This document shows positions 19,277 to 26,754 of a stretch of DNA of 64,000 nt, piece by piece (position 1 is the stretch's first letter; every line of letters starts with the position of its first letter). Below the pieces are notes generated by a model that did not search any database, was not told the DNA's origin, and worked only from the letters and a program-made list of their open reading frames with translations. The DNA is from Pasteurella oralis (lineage in GTDB: Bacteria > Pseudomonadota > Gammaproteobacteria > Enterobacterales > Pasteurellaceae): contig NZ_NXGB01000002.1 in the NCBI RefSeq assembly GCF_002850605.1, positions 124,001 to 188,000 of the forward strand, given 5' to 3'. A program made the position numbers and the translations under genes.

Positions 19277-19753
19277 TCAATTGTAGCTAGCAAGCAATTG
19301 GTCTGGAAAATTTACACAATCTTCCAATAACTTTTTAATTGTTGTTTTCTCTTTAAGCCCAGTTTCTTCATTGAAGACATTAAGCTCTTCATCTAAATCA
19401 GTAACTACACCCCAAGTACCCTCACGCTTGTACTCATCCATTTCTACTTCAGTGAACCATTTTTCTAAAACTAACTCTTCAAGTGAGCGTGCAGCATATA
19501 TTTCTGTTTCTTTACCGACCCAAAATACTGTTTGAAGCTCTCGCATATCATTGATTGCACCATCAATGCATTCTGTTACGCTACCGTAGCGCAAAGTATC
19601 AATTATTCCGTGTGTATCAACTGAAAATTCAACTCCTTCTTCTTCCCTGTCTTTTGTCATCGACGGTCGATAACGCTCAAGAAAATTCATTCTCTTTGTA
19701 TTAGCTAATAACATTTCATATTCTTCTTTTGTGATTGTTACTGTTTCTGTCAT
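19277..19753 (-). CDS. Phage hypothetical protein, 158 aa
   Basis: Not recognised. Acidic protein starting MTETVTITKEEYEMLLANTK, an opening common to small phage proteins. The middle is Glu-rich. ATG 19753 follows AGGAATTTAACT. Both it and the next gene downstream begin MTET, perhaps because of a shared initiation segment. It belongs to the leftward operon. Confidence 0.55.
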   Translation of the reverse strand: MTETVTITKEEYEMLLANTKRMNFLERYRPSMTKDREEEGVEFSVDTHGIIDTLRYGSVTECIDGAINDMRELQTVFWVGKETEIYAARSLEELVLEKWFTEVEMDEYKREGTWGVVTDLDEELNVFNEETGLKEKTTIKKLLEDCVNFPDQLLASYN

Positions 19754-19771
19754 AGTTAAATTCCTCATAAT

Positions 19772-19794
19772 AAAAAAGCCACAATTAAGTGGCT
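19772..19794 (-). terminator. Terminator within leftward operon
   Basis: Minus-strand AAGCCAC / GTGGCTT hairpin and a T run of six just after the membrane protein gene. Confidence 0.7.
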
Positions 19795-20066
19795 TATTTG
19801 ATTAGATATGATACGGTCTTTTCTTTACCGTGTTCATCTGTATATGTGTAGCTGATACGTGTTTTTCTATCTAGCTTCTCATTGACTTTATCAACTGTTA
19901 TTTCAATTCTCAGCAACCACAGCGAGAACAGCGTTGTTATAACAAAAGCTTTCTGGACTTTATCAAGCTCTAAAACTCCAGTTACATTTAAGAAGAAAAC
20001 AATGAGCAACAACAGTATTGCTATTTTTACTGACTTTTCAAAAAGTCGAGATAACTTATTGATCAT
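19794..20066 (-). CDS. Small membrane protein, 90 aa
   Basis: One or two hydrophobic segments (IAILLLLIVFFLNVTGVLEL and AFVITTLFSLWLLRI), then a charged cytoplasmic-type tail (KLDRKTRISYTYTDEHGKEK). No family is recognised. ATG 20066 has the site GGCGGAGAGAAAGAAC; an upstream ATG would overlap rdgC by 35 bases. It overlaps the rdgC end by 11 bases, which suggests translational coupling. Confidence 0.6.
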   Translation of the reverse strand: MINKLSRLFEKSVKIAILLLLIVFFLNVTGVLELDKVQKAFVITTLFSLWLLRIEITVDKVNEKLDRKTRISYTYTDEHGKEKTVSYLIK

Positions 20067-20811
20067 GTTCTTTCTCTCCGCCAAACTCATTAAGCAACAA
20101 CTCTGTTAGTTCTGACAGAACACTTGTCATTAAGATAAAATCTGCATCGAAACGCTGTGCAATATCTTCGCAATGGAAGTCTTGATTTTTTAAAACAGCC
20201 TCACCATTACTATTAAAGTCTATTAATTTACTATCGCCTTGCAAATCAAGCCATTCAGGAGTCTCATCCTGAACTACCCAAGCTGTCATTGCTAAAATTG
20301 GCTCTTTAGCAAACGCCAGCGGAACAACAGGCAATGAACCAAGCGTTTTACGTAACAAAGCAAGCACATCTTCTGATCGCTTATATGAACTAGCGTCGAC
20401 ATAAATCAAGCCTTTTTCTACATCAATAAAAAGTGCGGTGTGACTATACTTACTAAAAGCTTGTTGAAGTAACACTGCAATCACATCATCTTTGAGTACC
20501 TGCTTCTCAACTTTATTTAATTTGCGCTCTTCTTTCTTCTCAAGTTCATGAATGCGCTTGTTTAGTGCGTTATTGACAACATGAGCTGGAAGAATTTTTT
20601 CTTCTTTCTGCGCAACAAGCAAAATCTTGTTTTCTGCTGCATGATAGAGTAATTCACTACCTCGCAATGGGTTTGTCCAACCAAATTTACTCACATCAGA
20701 TTTATCACACGGACGATAAGCGCATTGTTGTAATGCCTGTCGTAATTTCTCTGTTGACCAATCTAACGTTTTAGTTAGACGATAAATTATTGCGTTTTTA
20801 AACCAAAACAT
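20056..20811 (-). CDS. rdgC: RdgC-like recombination-associated protein, short form
   Basis: RdgC is a ring-shaped, nonspecific DNA-binding protein that restrains RecA loading. The opening MFWFKNAIIYRLTK and later segments (NPLRGSELLYHAA, KILPAHVVNNALNKRIHELE) match RdgC. It has 251 residues instead of ~300 and lacks part of the C-terminal domain. Phage copies are often divergent. It sits with other recombination genes of the left arm. Confidence 0.82.
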   Translation of the reverse strand: MFWFKNAIIYRLTKTLDWSTEKLRQALQQCAYRPCDKSDVSKFGWTNPLRGSELLYHAAENKILLVAQKEEKILPAHVVNNALNKRIHELEKKEERKLNKVEKQVLKDDVIAVLLQQAFSKYSHTALFIDVEKGLIYVDASSYKRSEDVLALLRKTLGSLPVVPLAFAKEPILAMTAWVVQDETPEWLDLQGDSKLIDFNSNGEAVLKNQDFHCEDIAQRFDADFILMTSVLSELTELLLNEFGGEKEHDQ

Positions 20812-20834
20812 AACTTTTTCCTTATTTCAGATAC

Positions 20835-20855
20835 AAAAAACACGCTATTGCGTGC
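20835..20855 (-). terminator. Terminator upstream of rdgC
   Basis: Minus-strand hairpin GCACGC-AATA-GCGTGT followed by T residues, between the 103-aa gene and rdgC. Confidence 0.7.
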
Positions 20856-20887
20856 TGTTGAGTATTTAAGTTTTACTTTATAACTGA

Positions 20888-21199
20888 TTAATTCTGCGGA
20901 TAGTTAACAACAGGCAATATATCAACTGCTGGTTGTGGAGTTAGCGGTTCATCTTCAATATTCAAACGACCGCCTAACGTCGCATAACCTGCAATATCTC
21001 GCCAATGGTCAACTTCATGTGCATTTCCGTTCACAATACGAACAATCTTACTTGCAATCATTGTGAGCGCGTAATATTGTGATGAATCCATATTATTTCT
21101 ACCGCTATTAATAACGTTCATCAGCTCTTTAAAATCCATTGCGCCCGCGTGAAAATCACCGTGTGTTGTTTCTCTTTCGTCTAAGACTTTTTCAATCAT
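20888..21199 (-). CDS. DUF6378-type phage protein, 103 aa
   Basis: The pattern VLDERETTHGDF ... IASKIVRIVNGNAHEVDHWR ... GYATLGG is that of small phage proteins grouped as DUF6378, distant from MazG-type helical folds. Function is unknown; His/Asp residues could bind metal. The ATG overlaps the stop of the upstream MazG-like gene (TAATG), so the two are coupled. Confidence 0.65.
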   Translation of the reverse strand: MIEKVLDERETTHGDFHAGAMDFKELMNVINSGRNNMDSSQYYALTMIASKIVRIVNGNAHEVDHWRDIAGYATLGGRLNIEDEPLTPQPAVDILPVVNYPQN

Positions 21200-21696
21200 T
21201 ACAAATCTTCCTCCTTGACAAAAAAGCCATCCACCATTCTTCCTTTGCGGTCTTTAATGTCGTTCCACGCACGTTCTAGACACTCTGTGAATGTGAACCC
21301 TTGCTGATCGCAAATATATGTCAGGTAGTGTTGGGTGAGTTTAAAATCGAATTCATCTACCGTACGACCTCGCTCACTTAAATCCAACATTAGTCTTGCG
21401 GATCTCACAGCGAAATACGGCAGATAATCAGTGGTCTTGCTATACCAGTTCCCGTCTTTTGTTTGTAACACGATGTTAAAGTTGAGTTGTTTAGCGAGAA
21501 TAATAAGCACAACAGCACAGTCACCAACGCTGTCCTTGATTACGTCTGGTTTGTTTTTGGCAATACCTCCGCATAATTCGCCAAATTCTTCCATCAACTT
21601 TAAGGATTGTTTCTGTGGAGTAGAGCCTTTGATCAAATTTCTATCTTCCGCCCACTTTTCGATTTTCTCGATTAATTCTTTGATTTCTTTATTCAT
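21199..21696 (-). CDS. MazG-like nucleotide pyrophosphohydrolase
   Basis: All-alpha protein of 165 residues. The MazG metal motif is seen as KLMEEFGELCGG then VIKDSVGDCAVVL (E-x2-E, later D). The family hydrolyses (d)NTPs, and phage versions may affect nucleotide pools or the alarmone response. The substrate is not predictable here. The start follows AGGTGAAAGT. It precedes the DUF6378-type gene with overlapping start and stop. Confidence 0.7.
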   Translation of the reverse strand: MNKEIKELIEKIEKWAEDRNLIKGSTPQKQSLKLMEEFGELCGGIAKNKPDVIKDSVGDCAVVLIILAKQLNFNIVLQTKDGNWYSKTTDYLPYFAVRSARLMLDLSERGRTVDEFDFKLTQHYLTYICDQQGFTFTECLERAWNDIKDRKGRMVDGFFVKEEDL

Positions 21697-21704
21697 ACTT
21701 TCAC

Positions 21705-21980
21705 CTAATTTAATCTTGTTAAATTAAAATATACAGCACTAGCACTGATTACTTTTTGCTGCTCACATCTATACGAATCACCAAAAATAGATTTGATAAT
21801 TTTTTTGGCTTTTCTTGGGTTTCTTGCGCCACCGTGAGAGATGGAAACCGTCATTACTTCCATGTTAAAACTACAAACTATACTTGTGTTGTCTTTATCT
21901 CTTTTTGACCAAATGAAACCTGGTGGACTGCTATGTATTTTAAAATTGTGTTTTTCCAAAAGATTTTTCACTAAATCCAT
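21705..21980 (-). CDS. Phage hypothetical protein, 91 aa
   Basis: Not recognised. Mixed alpha/beta: a beta-rich N-terminal half (PGFIWSKRDKDNTSIVCSFN) and a basic helix (NPRKAKKIIKSIFGD). The start follows TAGGTGAAAT. It lies in the recombination/nucleotide segment downstream of ssb, past a terminator. Confidence 0.5.
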   Translation of the reverse strand: MDLVKNLLEKHNFKIHSSPPGFIWSKRDKDNTSIVCSFNMEVMTVSISHGGARNPRKAKKIIKSIFGDSYRCEQQKVISASAVYFNLTRLN

Positions 21981-21992
21981 ATTTCACCTAAT

Positions 21993-22016
21993 AAAAAGCC
22001 ACTTGTTAAAGTGGCT
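21993..22016 (-). terminator. Terminator after phage ssb
   Basis: Minus-strand AGCCACTT / AAGTGGCT hairpin and T run between ssb and the 91-aa gene. Confidence 0.7.
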
Positions 22017-22035
22017 GTCGTTCTGTATATGTAAC

Positions 22036-22497
22036 TCAAAATGGGATATTATCTTCTTCAAAGTTATCAACCTGCTGTACAGGCTTTCCAGCTTTCGCAT
22101 TCGCATAAGCGTTGTTTTGTGGTGCTTGTGTATTAACTTGCGCTTGCTGCGGTTGTGAATCTTGGCGACTATCTAGCATTTGTAATACGTCGCCTTGGAT
22201 TTCTGTGGTGTAGCGGTCTTGCCCGTTTTGGTCTTGCCATTTGCGTGTTCGGAGTTTGCCCTCTACGTAAACTTTTGAACCTTTTTTCAAGTACTGCTCA
22301 CAAATTTCAGCTTGACGACGATAGAACACAATGCGGTGCCATTCTGTAACTTCGCGGCGTTCGCCAGTTTGTTTATCATTCCAAGCTTCACTTGTGGCCA
22401 CACTGATATTAGCCACAAGATCGCCATTTGGCATTGTGCGAATTTCAGGATTGTTTCCCAAATTTCCCACGATAATTACTTTATTGACTCCAGCCAT
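22036..22497 (-). CDS. ssb: Single-stranded DNA-binding protein
   Basis: OB-fold SSB of 153 residues. The N-terminal core is complete ([56 protein letters not shown]). A Gln/Ala-rich linker (~110-140) leads to the acidic tip EEDNIPF, which in other SSBs recruits partner proteins. It sits three bases after the exonuclease gene, so it serves the phage recombination system. Confidence 0.93.
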   Translation of the reverse strand: MAGVNKVIIVGNLGNNPEIRTMPNGDLVANISVATSEAWNDKQTGERREVTEWHRIVFYRRQAEICEQYLKKGSKVYVEGKLRTRKWQDQNGQDRYTTEIQGDVLQMLDSRQDSQPQQAQVNTQAPQNNAYANAKAGKPVQQVDNFEEDNIPF

Positions 22498-22500
22498 TAC

Positions 22501-23112
22501 TTACCCCTTAAGTGCTTTTAATGATGTCAAAAACTGTGGAATATATTCATCAAACGCTTTCATCAATTTCTCATCTCGAGTTGCTGTGTATAGATAAAGC
22601 GTTTGTTTCTGGTATTCAGGACAATAACTAACAAAATCCCACGTTTCATAACCCGTGACCCATATTGCTACTTGAACTTGAATGATGTATTCAGACGGTA
22701 CACCACCTTCAAGAATGTACTTGATATGCGTTTTCATCTTCGGACACTTGATTTCCAAGCCTTTTTGGCGGCTCAAAATTAAGCCGTCAGGACTTATCAT
22801 TAGCTCTTTTTTCTCGTTGAGATAAACGCCACCGACTTGTGTTACTTCATTTCCTGTTGCAAACTCATAAGCCATGCGTGCTAGCGGCTCAAGTTCATTA
22901 CCGCGCTCCATGTGCTGTGATTTAAAGCCCTCGGTCACTCCCTCAATACTTTCTGCAACAAGTTCAGCAAGATAAGAAACCCAACCGCTAGACTTCTGTC
23001 CGTTTGGAGTTACTATATTTTTAATTCCTGTGGCTGTAGGAATGCCTAGCCTTGCAACTAGCCATTCCTCTGTGCCTTGCTCACAATCGAGCGTAATTAA
23101 GCCATCAATCAT
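22501..23112 (-). CDS. YqaJ/lambda-exonuclease-type recombination nuclease
   Basis: 203 residues. The YqaJ nuclease core is visible: GTEEWLVARLGIPTATG at the N-terminus, MERGNELEPLARMAYE, then the PD-(D/E)xK catalytic part SPDG ... GLEIKCPK. Such enzymes chew 5' ends to give 3' overhangs for a single-strand annealing partner. The annealing gene lies directly upstream with a 4-base overlap (ATGA), as exo and bet do in lambda-like systems. Confidence 0.85.
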   Translation of the reverse strand: MIDGLITLDCEQGTEEWLVARLGIPTATGIKNIVTPNGQKSSGWVSYLAELVAESIEGVTEGFKSQHMERGNELEPLARMAYEFATGNEVTQVGGVYLNEKKELMISPDGLILSRQKGLEIKCPKMKTHIKYILEGGVPSEYIIQVQVAIWVTGYETWDFVSYCPEYQKQTLYLYTATRDEKLMKAFDEYIPQFLTSLKALKG

Positions 23113-23891
23113 AGTGGTATTTCTTCACCTAAATCATTTTTTGAAATATTAGCTGATTGTTCATCAAGACGTTGATTTAATGTTTTGATGAAATGTTCTG
23201 CTTTTTCTTTAGGTAGTTGCTCAAGAGTGCTAACGCCATAATACGCAAATGCTTTAACTGTATTTGTGTTAGTTAGTTGAATTAACTGTTTTAGCAAATT
23301 AACCTGTTCTTCAGTTGCAAGTTCTGTTGATTGTCCTTCTATTACATTAGGCTTAGGAGTTACATTAATTGGCTCCTTGTTATTTTCAACTATGCGTTCT
23401 GCTTCATCTTGGTCATAAATCCCAGTGAACCCAAAAGCAAGTCTTGCGCACTGAATCATAGCTTTATGTCGCAGCATTCGCTTTGGATGGGATTTCCAAG
23501 GCTGCGTGTTGCGCTGACATTCACCCATATATTCAGTAACTACAATTGGGCGAGTGCGATCTTTGCGATAAATAGTACAAGTACAGCTATTATCCTCGCC
23601 AAAGACAAACTCAATGCCGTCAAATTGCGGATGTTCGTTCATAATTCTTGACCAACCATCAACCCCAACAATTGGCACAATTCCGCCATTATTGGGAAAT
23701 GCGTAAATTTCATTAGTCCACGGATTTAAACCATGTTGATTTGCAACAACTAAAAGTGCAGTCATCTGCTCTGGTGTGACGTTTTGCCCACGAAAAGCAG
23801 TTGCCATTAAAGTTTGTGGAAGATTTTCGCTAGAACCCATTTCAAAGCGTTCTGCGAGTTTATTTGTTAACGTCTGTAATGCTGTTGCCAT
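23109..23891 (-). CDS. RecT/Bet-type single-strand annealing protein
   Basis: 260 residues with the RecT/Bet core: LVVANQHGLNPWTNEIYAFP, PIVGVDGWSRIMNEHPQFDG, and KSHPKRMLRHKAMIQCARLA then FGFTGIYDQDEAERI. It anneals complementary single strands made by the exonuclease. The C-terminal third is variable and ends in acidic residues. It is followed with overlap by the nuclease and then ssb. Confidence 0.88.
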   Translation of the reverse strand: MATALQTLTNKLAERFEMGSSENLPQTLMATAFRGQNVTPEQMTALLVVANQHGLNPWTNEIYAFPNNGGIVPIVGVDGWSRIMNEHPQFDGIEFVFGEDNSCTCTIYRKDRTRPIVVTEYMGECQRNTQPWKSHPKRMLRHKAMIQCARLAFGFTGIYDQDEAERIVENNKEPINVTPKPNVIEGQSTELATEEQVNLLKQLIQLTNTNTVKAFAYYGVSTLEQLPKEKAEHFIKTLNQRLDEQSANISKNDLGEEIPL

Positions 23892-23900
23892 TTTTCTTTC

Positions 23901-24842
23901 CTACTTAATTTTTGTTAGTTGAACTTGATCGCCATATTTCGCTTTAATTTCTCTTGCGAAAGCAACCGCTTCATTTATCGTGCCGGTAAAAGGAATTTTC
24001 ACTAAAAACTCAAAAACAGGCTCATTTGTGGTAGTAGTGGATTCTTGCGTTTTTTCTACCGCACTTTCCAGGCTTGACTGCTTTTCTTGTGCTTGGCTTG
24101 ATTCAATTTCAGCTTGTTCTTGAGCCTGAGTTTCTTCTCTCGCTTTAGCCTCTGCTTCGGCTTTTGCTTTTAATTCTGCTTCTCGCTTTTCTTCCTCTGC
24201 GATACGTTCTGAAATAATTGGATCTAAATCTTGCTCGCCACCAATTAGCTGTTGCCAATCTCTGAACAGATGTTCGTAATGAATTGGGATCATCTTTCTG
24301 CGCTCAGCAATGCGAGCACCTTCGGATGAAATTTCAGTGATAATTAATGATTTTTCAGCGTTAACTGCTTTTCTATACGTTTCAGTTTTACTTCTTCCTT
24401 TTCCTGATTCATCAAGTCGGGATTTCATGGCATTTTTAGTGAACTTGCTGCTAAGTACGATTGAAACATCGTTGCTATAACCACTCATTGAACGCACAAC
24501 TTCATCTAGTGCTGTTGACACAATCTCAGTCTTAATCTCAACTTCGCGCGTTTTTACTGTTTTATCTAAAAACAAGCGTTTTTGTCTAAATTGCTCCGCA
24601 ATATCTTCCGCTTGTGCTATTAATTCTTGAATGTCGCCTTGGCGTGCGTTTTTAATTGCTTCGCGAGTGCGATCTTCGACTTCTTTAAGCAGTTTTACTT
24701 CGTCCTTTGCTTTTCCAAAATCCTCATCTGTTTCAAATTTGCTCGTGATTGTTGATAAGAATTTCTCTGCTTGCGCTTTGAAGTCTTGAATGTTACAAGC
24801 TAATACTTTGCTTTCTGTTGATAGAATTAAACCAAATTCCAT
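23901..24842 (-). CDS. Coiled-coil phage protein upstream of recT, 313 aa
   Basis: Long helical protein. A first helical part (~20-115: KAKDEVKLLKEVEDRTREAI) is followed by a Glu/Ala/Gln-rich coiled coil (~205-260) and a small C-terminal domain (EFLVKIPFTGTINEAVAFAR). Proteins of this make-up (some called DUF1351) commonly precede phage recombinases. Function is unknown. It ends nine bases before recT, in the same operon. Confidence 0.6.
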   Translation of the reverse strand: MEFGLILSTESKVLACNIQDFKAQAEKFLSTITSKFETDEDFGKAKDEVKLLKEVEDRTREAIKNARQGDIQELIAQAEDIAEQFRQKRLFLDKTVKTREVEIKTEIVSTALDEVVRSMSGYSNDVSIVLSSKFTKNAMKSRLDESGKGRSKTETYRKAVNAEKSLIITEISSEGARIAERRKMIPIHYEHLFRDWQQLIGGEQDLDPIISERIAEEEKREAELKAKAEAEAKAREETQAQEQAEIESSQAQEKQSSLESAVEKTQESTTTTNEPVFEFLVKIPFTGTINEAVAFAREIKAKYGDQVQLTKIK

Positions 24843-24844
24843 AA

Positions 24845-25006
24845 TTAACCTCTGTCGCCGTTGTGATATTTAATATCCTGTTCTACAAACCACTCATCAT
24901 CGTAATCATCAGGATCTACTTCTTGCTCTTCTTTTTGCTCAAACTGTGCATAGTAATCTTGATCGCTGTCGCACTGCCAAGCAGGTAAAAATCGTCTATT
25001 TCTCAT
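24845..25006 (-). CDS. Small acidic phage protein, 53 aa
   Basis: ATG at 25006 follows a strong site (GGAGGTGTAATT). The product starts basic (MRNRRFLPAW), then is strongly acidic (EQEVDPDDYDDEWFVEQD). No family is known to me. It lies between two phage genes with almost no gap, which supports it despite its size. Confidence 0.6.
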   Translation of the reverse strand: MRNRRFLPAWQCDSDQDYYAQFEQKEEQEVDPDDYDDEWFVEQDIKYHNGDRG

Positions 25007-25008
25007 AA

Positions 25009-25209
25009 TTACACCTCCATTTCTGGAATTTTTTTCTCTAAGCTAAGATTTAACCGCTTAATTCTTTTATTTAACAAACAGATTGCTATAACCTTATTTC
25101 TTACGCCTGCGGTTCGTTCTTTTAATATCCCGTTGATATAAATAGCACCGTGATACCATCCGCGACTTTCATTAATTCTCGCTGTGTAATTTTTCTCTTT
25201 TGGCGTCAT
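25009..25209 (-). CDS. Phage hypothetical protein, 66 aa
   Basis: Basic protein with a beta-hairpin-like first half (YTARINESRGWYHGAIYING) and a Lys/Arg-rich helix. The site TCAGGAGTTTT precedes ATG 25209. Its start overlaps the end of the upstream signal-peptide gene by 38 bases, and it ends just before the 53-aa gene. Confidence 0.55.
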   Translation of the reverse strand: MTPKEKNYTARINESRGWYHGAIYINGILKERTAGVRNKVIAICLLNKRIKRLNLSLEKKIPEMEV

Positions 25210-25420
25210 AAAACTCCTGAATGATTAGTGTTTGTTTTCTTAAATACTGCTCAGCTTCTTCTGTGAGCGTGACTTGATTGTCTCCGTGTTCGATAATCCA
25301 TTCTGCTTTTGCTTGTGCTTCCCAGTCGATTTCTGATGCGTAGACTGGATGACAGCTAATGCCTAAAATAAACGCGAGAATGAATACTGATAGTAAGTTC
25401 CATAGATTGATGTGTTTCAT
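25172..25420 (-). CDS. Small exported phage protein, 82 aa
   Basis: ATG 25420 (site AAGGAAACGATT) gives a signal peptide with hydrophobic core LLSVFILAFILGISC and a probable cleavage site VYA/S. The mature ~50 residues are acidic and helical (EIDWEAQAKAEWIIEHG). Exported early phage proteins may alter the cell surface or block superinfection; nothing here shows which. The Cys in GISC is a poor lipobox. Confidence 0.55.
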   Translation of the reverse strand: MKHINLWNLLSVFILAFILGISCHPVYASEIDWEAQAKAEWIIEHGDNQVTLTEEAEQYLRKQTLIIQEFYDAKREKLHSEN

Positions 25421-25465
25421 AATCGTTTCCTTTTTAATCAATTGGCTGAATTTAGGGTGCAGAAA

Positions 25466-25487
25466 ACCGCCACACGATAAAGTGCGG
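25466..25487 (-). terminator. Uptake-signal hairpin after antirepressor B
   Basis: ACCGCCAC / GTGCGGT (one bulged base), a partly paired uptake signal with T residues on the minus strand. Confidence 0.6.
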
Positions 25488-25504
25488 TCGGTTTCTGGGG
25501 AGTT

Positions 25505-26167
25505 TTAATCGTGAATTTGGTTGTAGACTATTGCGTTCTTATCGAAATTACGAACGTGTTCTAGCACTCGCCAATTGTTATGACTTACGCATTTAAATTC
25601 TTTTGTTATGCGGTTAATTGTGTCATTTGAGTTTTGTACTAAGTGATGGTAATCCACACCGCAACCATATGCTTCTACTGCGAAATGTGAGCCTAATTTT
25701 TGCAATGGAGAATAAAGTTTACGTAGTGTTTCAGTACAACGACTAAATGCAAACCATGCCCAAGCAAGTTGTTGTAGTTCGTATTCAGTAAATGAGAATG
25801 TATATTTCTTTTCAGGTTCAGGTAAGGCAAGTTGTTGTGGTTCGTTTCTGTGCATTGCCAGAAATGCCCGTAGGACGACTAAATGGAATTTTGGACTAAT
25901 CCACATTGCATAAGATAAAACTAATTCTTCGCAAGCGTATGTGCCACGATCTTTGCCACCATTAATTGATTTTATTGCAGTCTGCGAATTTGCAGAGTGG
26001 GAGTTTTCGCTATTAATCTCACTAATTAGATCTTTAGTTTGCTCATTGCGAATAAAAAAAGCTGGTTGTTTATTTTTATCAGAACCACTAGCTTTATGAA
26101 GATCATTTAAACAAAAAAGATTATCAATAGTACGGATTGAGGTATTGAGAATAGTTAAATTTGACAT
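25505..26167 (-). CDS. Antirepressor B with KilA-N domain
   Basis: 220 residues. KilA-N lies at ~1-110 (NLFCLNDLHKASGSDKNKQP, GTYACEELVLSYAMWISPKF). A C-terminal helical domain with conserved aromatics (QLAWAWFAFSRCTETLRKLY) resembles the P22 Ant C-terminal type. Its SD (CAAAGGA) is covered by the C4-B target site b'. It is the first and probably only gene of its unit, unlike operon A, where a small gene comes first. Confidence 0.82.
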   Translation of the reverse strand: MSNLTILNTSIRTIDNLFCLNDLHKASGSDKNKQPAFFIRNEQTKDLISEINSENSHSANSQTAIKSINGGKDRGTYACEELVLSYAMWISPKFHLVVLRAFLAMHRNEPQQLALPEPEKKYTFSFTEYELQQLAWAWFAFSRCTETLRKLYSPLQKLGSHFAVEAYGCGVDYHHLVQNSNDTINRITKEFKCVSHNNWRVLEHVRNFDKNAIVYNQIHD

Positions 26168-26175
26168 AATTTAAT

Positions 26176-26212
26176 CCTTTGACTAGTTGAGATAACCACT
26201 TTCGACAGTGGT
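26176..26212 (-). promoter_or_regulatory. C4 target sites of operon B
   Basis: Site b': GTCAAAGG (26183-26176) overlaps the SD and is fully complementary to CCTTTGAC in the C4-B loop. Site a': TCGAAA, mostly in the loop of a perfect 6-bp hairpin ACCACT/AGTGGT (26195-26212), pairs with TTTCGA in C4-B. Confidence 0.75.
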
Positions 26213-26293
26213 GTCGGGAGGTTCGAAAACCCTGTCAAAGGCAAGGGCTGGACGTATTCCTCTTGCGAGTATTGTATTAGTCGCCCTCCCGAC
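26213..26293 (-). ncRNA. C4-type antisense RNA B
   Basis: 81-nt element with the same plan as C4-A: perfect 9-bp outer stem (GTCGGGAGG/CCTCCCGAC), a long internal hairpin with a GCAAGAGG segment, and a small hairpin CCCT-TGCCTTTGAC-AGGG presenting the b sequence. The recognition loops differ wholly from C4-A, so the two RNAs should act only on their own targets. Confidence 0.82.
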
Positions 26294-26313
26294 ATAGTCA
26301 GGATTACGGATAT

Positions 26314-26335
26314 AAAAAAAGTCGCTCTTGGCGAC
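26314..26335 (-). terminator. Terminator between decoy leader B and C4-B
   Basis: Minus-strand GTCGC-CAAGA-GCGAC and seven T. Confidence 0.8.
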
Positions 26336-26378
26336 CAGTTACACTATCCGCCTTTGACATTAGGTTTCGACACCTTGA
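26314..26378 (-). ncRNA. Predicted anti-C4 decoy RNA B (about 65 nt)
   Basis: It lies between a promoter and a terminator, upstream of C4-B. It has a small hairpin AGGTGTCGAAACCT (site a copy) and TGTCAAAGGC (26359-26350), complementary over 10 nt to C4-B. Its order of elements (promoter, a copy, b copy, terminator, C4) equals locus A although the bases differ. Confidence 0.55.
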
Positions 26379-26383
26379 AGCAG

Positions 26384-26413
26384 ATAGTAAAATAAAAGGG
26401 GGTATTATGTCAA
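26384..26413 (-). promoter_or_regulatory. Sigma-70 promoter of C4 locus B
   Basis: TTGACA (26413-26408), 18-base spacer, TACTAT (26389-26384) on the minus strand. It overlaps the gap at the 3' end of the upstream gene and directs transcription into the decoy and C4-B. Confidence 0.7.
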
Positions 26414-26415
26414 TA

Positions 26416-26679
26416 TTAACTTACTTTAGGTCTTTCGCAAATTTCTGCATATTGGTTAATTTCAGCGACTAATTCCAGTGCTTCATTGTTAATTTTGATA
26501 AATTGTTCCAACATTTCAGTGATTTCAGCGGATGTTTTCTTTAAGCTAGTAGCACTAATTCCTTGTAAATGTTGACTAGCATCTATAATTTTTCCAGCGA
26601 ATATTTTTCGCTTTTCAGTTAATTTTGTTAATTTTTCTTTAGCTTCAATATATCTGCCGAGAGCTTCATATTTGTTCAT
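26416..26679 (-). CDS. Helical phage protein, 87 aa
   Basis: Not recognised. Almost entirely helical and possibly coiled (KLTKLTEKRKIFAGKIIDAS, EMLEQFIKINNEALELVAEI). ATG 26679 has the site TTTGGAGAAAACA; an ATG four codons upstream has a poorer context. Its stop codon is only a few bases from the C4-B promoter. Confidence 0.55.
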   Translation of the reverse strand: MNKYEALGRYIEAKEKLTKLTEKRKIFAGKIIDASQHLQGISATSLKKTSAEITEMLEQFIKINNEALELVAEINQYAEICERPKVS

Positions 26680-26702
26680 TGTTTTCTCCAAATTTTAGGT
26701 AT

Positions 26703-26726
26703 AAAAAAAGCCGTTATTAAACGGCT
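26703..26726 (-). terminator. Terminator of outer-membrane gene copy 3
   Basis: AAGCCGTT / AACGGCTT hairpin and seven T on the minus strand, nearly identical to the one after copy 2. Confidence 0.75.
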
Positions 26727-26754
26727 TCGGGTTATGTAAATATTACGCTACTTA

